This document shows positions 63,140 to 64,000 of a DNA stretch of 64,000 nt, piece after piece. The stretch is from Halohasta litorea (GTDB lineage Archaea > Halobacteriota > Halobacteria > Halobacteriales > Haloferacaceae). Both the position numbers and the translations under genes were made by a program. Position 1 is the first letter of the stretch; every line of letters begins with the position of its first letter. The DNA is taken from contig NZ_JANHDJ010000001.1 of NCBI RefSeq assembly GCF_024494645.1, positions 434,001 through 498,000 of the forward strand, given 5' to 3'. Below the pieces are notes generated by a model that worked only from the letters and a program-made list of their open reading frames with translations, searched no databases and was not told the origin of the DNA.

Positions 63140-64000
63140 ATGTCAACGCCGACCGTTGTCACCGACCGGCCCACCTTTCGGTCGGTGGCTGCCGACGCGC
63201 CACCGGGCGCACGCGTCCCCATCGAGGTTCGAACCGACATTCGGGACCCCTTTACCTCCTACCGCCGCGCCCGCAAGGGCCCCGGCGGCGTCTTCCTGGA
63301 GACCACCGGCGGCCAGTCCGGCTGGGGATATTTTGCGACCGAGCCGGTCGACCGACTCACGGTCTCCCCCGACGCCGCCGTCGCCAACCGTGAGGCCACC
63401 ACCGCGACGAACGCGATGGGCAACTACCGGCGTGAGACCCCGTCGCTGGCGGCTCTCGATGGGCTACTCTCGGGGGAGACGCTGGTCCGCGGTCCCTGTT
63501 CGGTTCCCTACCCCTGTGGCGCCTTCGGCTGGCTCTCCTACGATATCGCCAGAGAGCTAGAGACGCTGCCCGGCGACGCGGCCGCCGACCGCCGACTCCC
63601 CAGACTCCAGGTCGGTGTCTTCGACTGTGTGGCCGCATGGGAAGCCCCCCACGAGGAGCCGGTTCGGCTCCACGTCACCTGCTGTCCGAAACTCCCCGAT
63701 TCGGAAGGGTTTGCGGAGTCCGAACTGGATGCGATCTACGACCGGGCAGTCGATCGGGCGACGGCGCTTGCGACCGCTGCCGCGGCTGGTGATCCCGACG
63801 TGGGTGAGCCACCGGTCGAGTCGGCCGCCGCCGCGTTCGAAAGCGAGTGTGGCCGGGCGGCGTTCGCAGACCGTGTTCGGCAGATCAAACGGTATATCCG
63901 TGACGGCGATACGTTTCAGGCGAACCTCTCGCAGTGTTTGACGGCTCCGGCGGCCGTCCACCCGGTTGAGGCCTACGACGCCCTCCGGCGGGTCAACCCC
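63140..64000 (+). CDS. Aminodeoxychorismate/anthranilate synthase component I, 3' end outside window
   Basis: The first 287 codons of a chorismate-binding enzyme, open to the right edge. The N-terminal domain (with SGWGYFATEPVDRLTV and GAFGWLSYDIARELE) is followed by the start of the catalytic domain with IKRYIRDGDTFQANLSQ, the typical block of PabB and TrpE. It uses chorismate and ammonia to make aminodeoxychorismate or anthranilate. The gene order does not decide between pabB and trpE; the C-terminal residues that would help are missing. I favour the PabB-type subgroup. Confidence 0.85.
   Translation, partial: MSTPTVVTDRPTFRSVAADAPPGARVPIEVRTDIRDPFTSYRRARKGPGGVFLETTGGQSGWGYFATEPVDRLTVSPDAAVANREATTATNAMGNYRRETPSLAALDGLLSGETLVRGPCSVPYPCGAFGWLSYDIARELETLPGDAAADRRLPRLQVGVFDCVAAWEAPHEEPVRLHVTCCPKLPDSEGFAESELDAIYDRAVDRATALATAAAAGDPDVGEPPVESAAAAFESECGRAAFADRVRQIKRYIRDGDTFQANLSQCLTAPAAVHPVEAYDALRRVNP

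Overview
This window reads as chromosomal core genome of a halophilic archaeon (class Halobacteria). The evidence is a set of archaeal and eukaryote-type genes (B-family DNA polymerase, Rad50/Mre11, PAN, ribosomal protein S19e, PDCD5-like protein, Spt5/SecE, Dph2, archaeal D-aminoacyl-tRNA deacylase), sn-glycerol-1-phosphate dehydrogenase for archaeal lipids, very acidic proteins, GC-rich codons, twin-arginine lipoproteins, a halocyanin-type copper protein, and many genes whose TATA box lies about 27 nt before the start codon, as expected for leaderless haloarchaeal transcripts. I saw no rRNA, tRNA, CRISPR array, insertion sequence, integrase or prophage. Both edges cut a gene: a sulfatase on the left and an aminodeoxychorismate/anthranilate synthase component I on the right.

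Layout. 1-1.7 kb: sulfatase plus GtrA, the tail of a surface-polysaccharide-type cluster. 1.7-5.8 kb: UPF0058 protein, a HEAT-repeat pseudokinase coupled to a seven-helix membrane protein, and a convergent KaiC/RadA-like ATPase with a long acidic FGF-motif tail. 6-10.7 kb: NAD kinase, carB and a small membrane protein. 10.9-15.8 kb: S19e, a thiol-redox cassette (TlpA-like, CcdA-like, lipoprotein), PDCD5-like, PP-loop ATPase and an EamA transporter. 16.4-22.3 kb: hisS, two TrkH potassium transporters around a UspA protein, and Mn catalase. 22.6-27.9 kb: glpK with a long structured leader, then sufC-sufB-sufD. 28-39.4 kb is rich in genome maintenance: polB, small conserved proteins, rad50-mre11, a winged-helix regulator, PAN and endonuclease III. 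39.5-47.3 kb: dph2 and a respiratory cytochrome b/halocyanin locus with small membrane proteins, a degenerate NAD-kinase-like protein and a DUF420 protein. 47.3-53.8 kb: egsA, a DtxR-type regulator, a threonine-synthase-like protein, an alpha/beta hydrolase-like lipoprotein, an FAD oxidoreductase and a zinc alcohol dehydrogenase. 53.9-64 kb: metallophosphoesterase, HTH protein, PHP-like protein, zinc finger, Gfo/Idh oxidoreductase, spt5-secE-ftsZ, dtdA, aroE, a helix-hairpin-helix protein and pabB/trpE.

I found no new multi-gene system that I would defend as such. The best leads are: (1) four enzyme-family proteins that have lost their defining catalytic residue (pseudokinase, threonine-synthase-like protein without the PLP lysine, NAD-kinase-like protein without GGDGT, hydrolase-like lipoprotein without the serine nucleophile); (2) a predicted structured, Shine-Dalgarno-bearing 5' leader of glpK; (3) a possible structured RNA upstream of the TlpA/CcdA cassette; (4) a repeated FGF motif in the tail of the KaiC-like ATPase; and (5) a cytochrome b operon with a copper protein and no Rieske gene in sight. 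DUF numbers given below are from memory and were not checked against a database.
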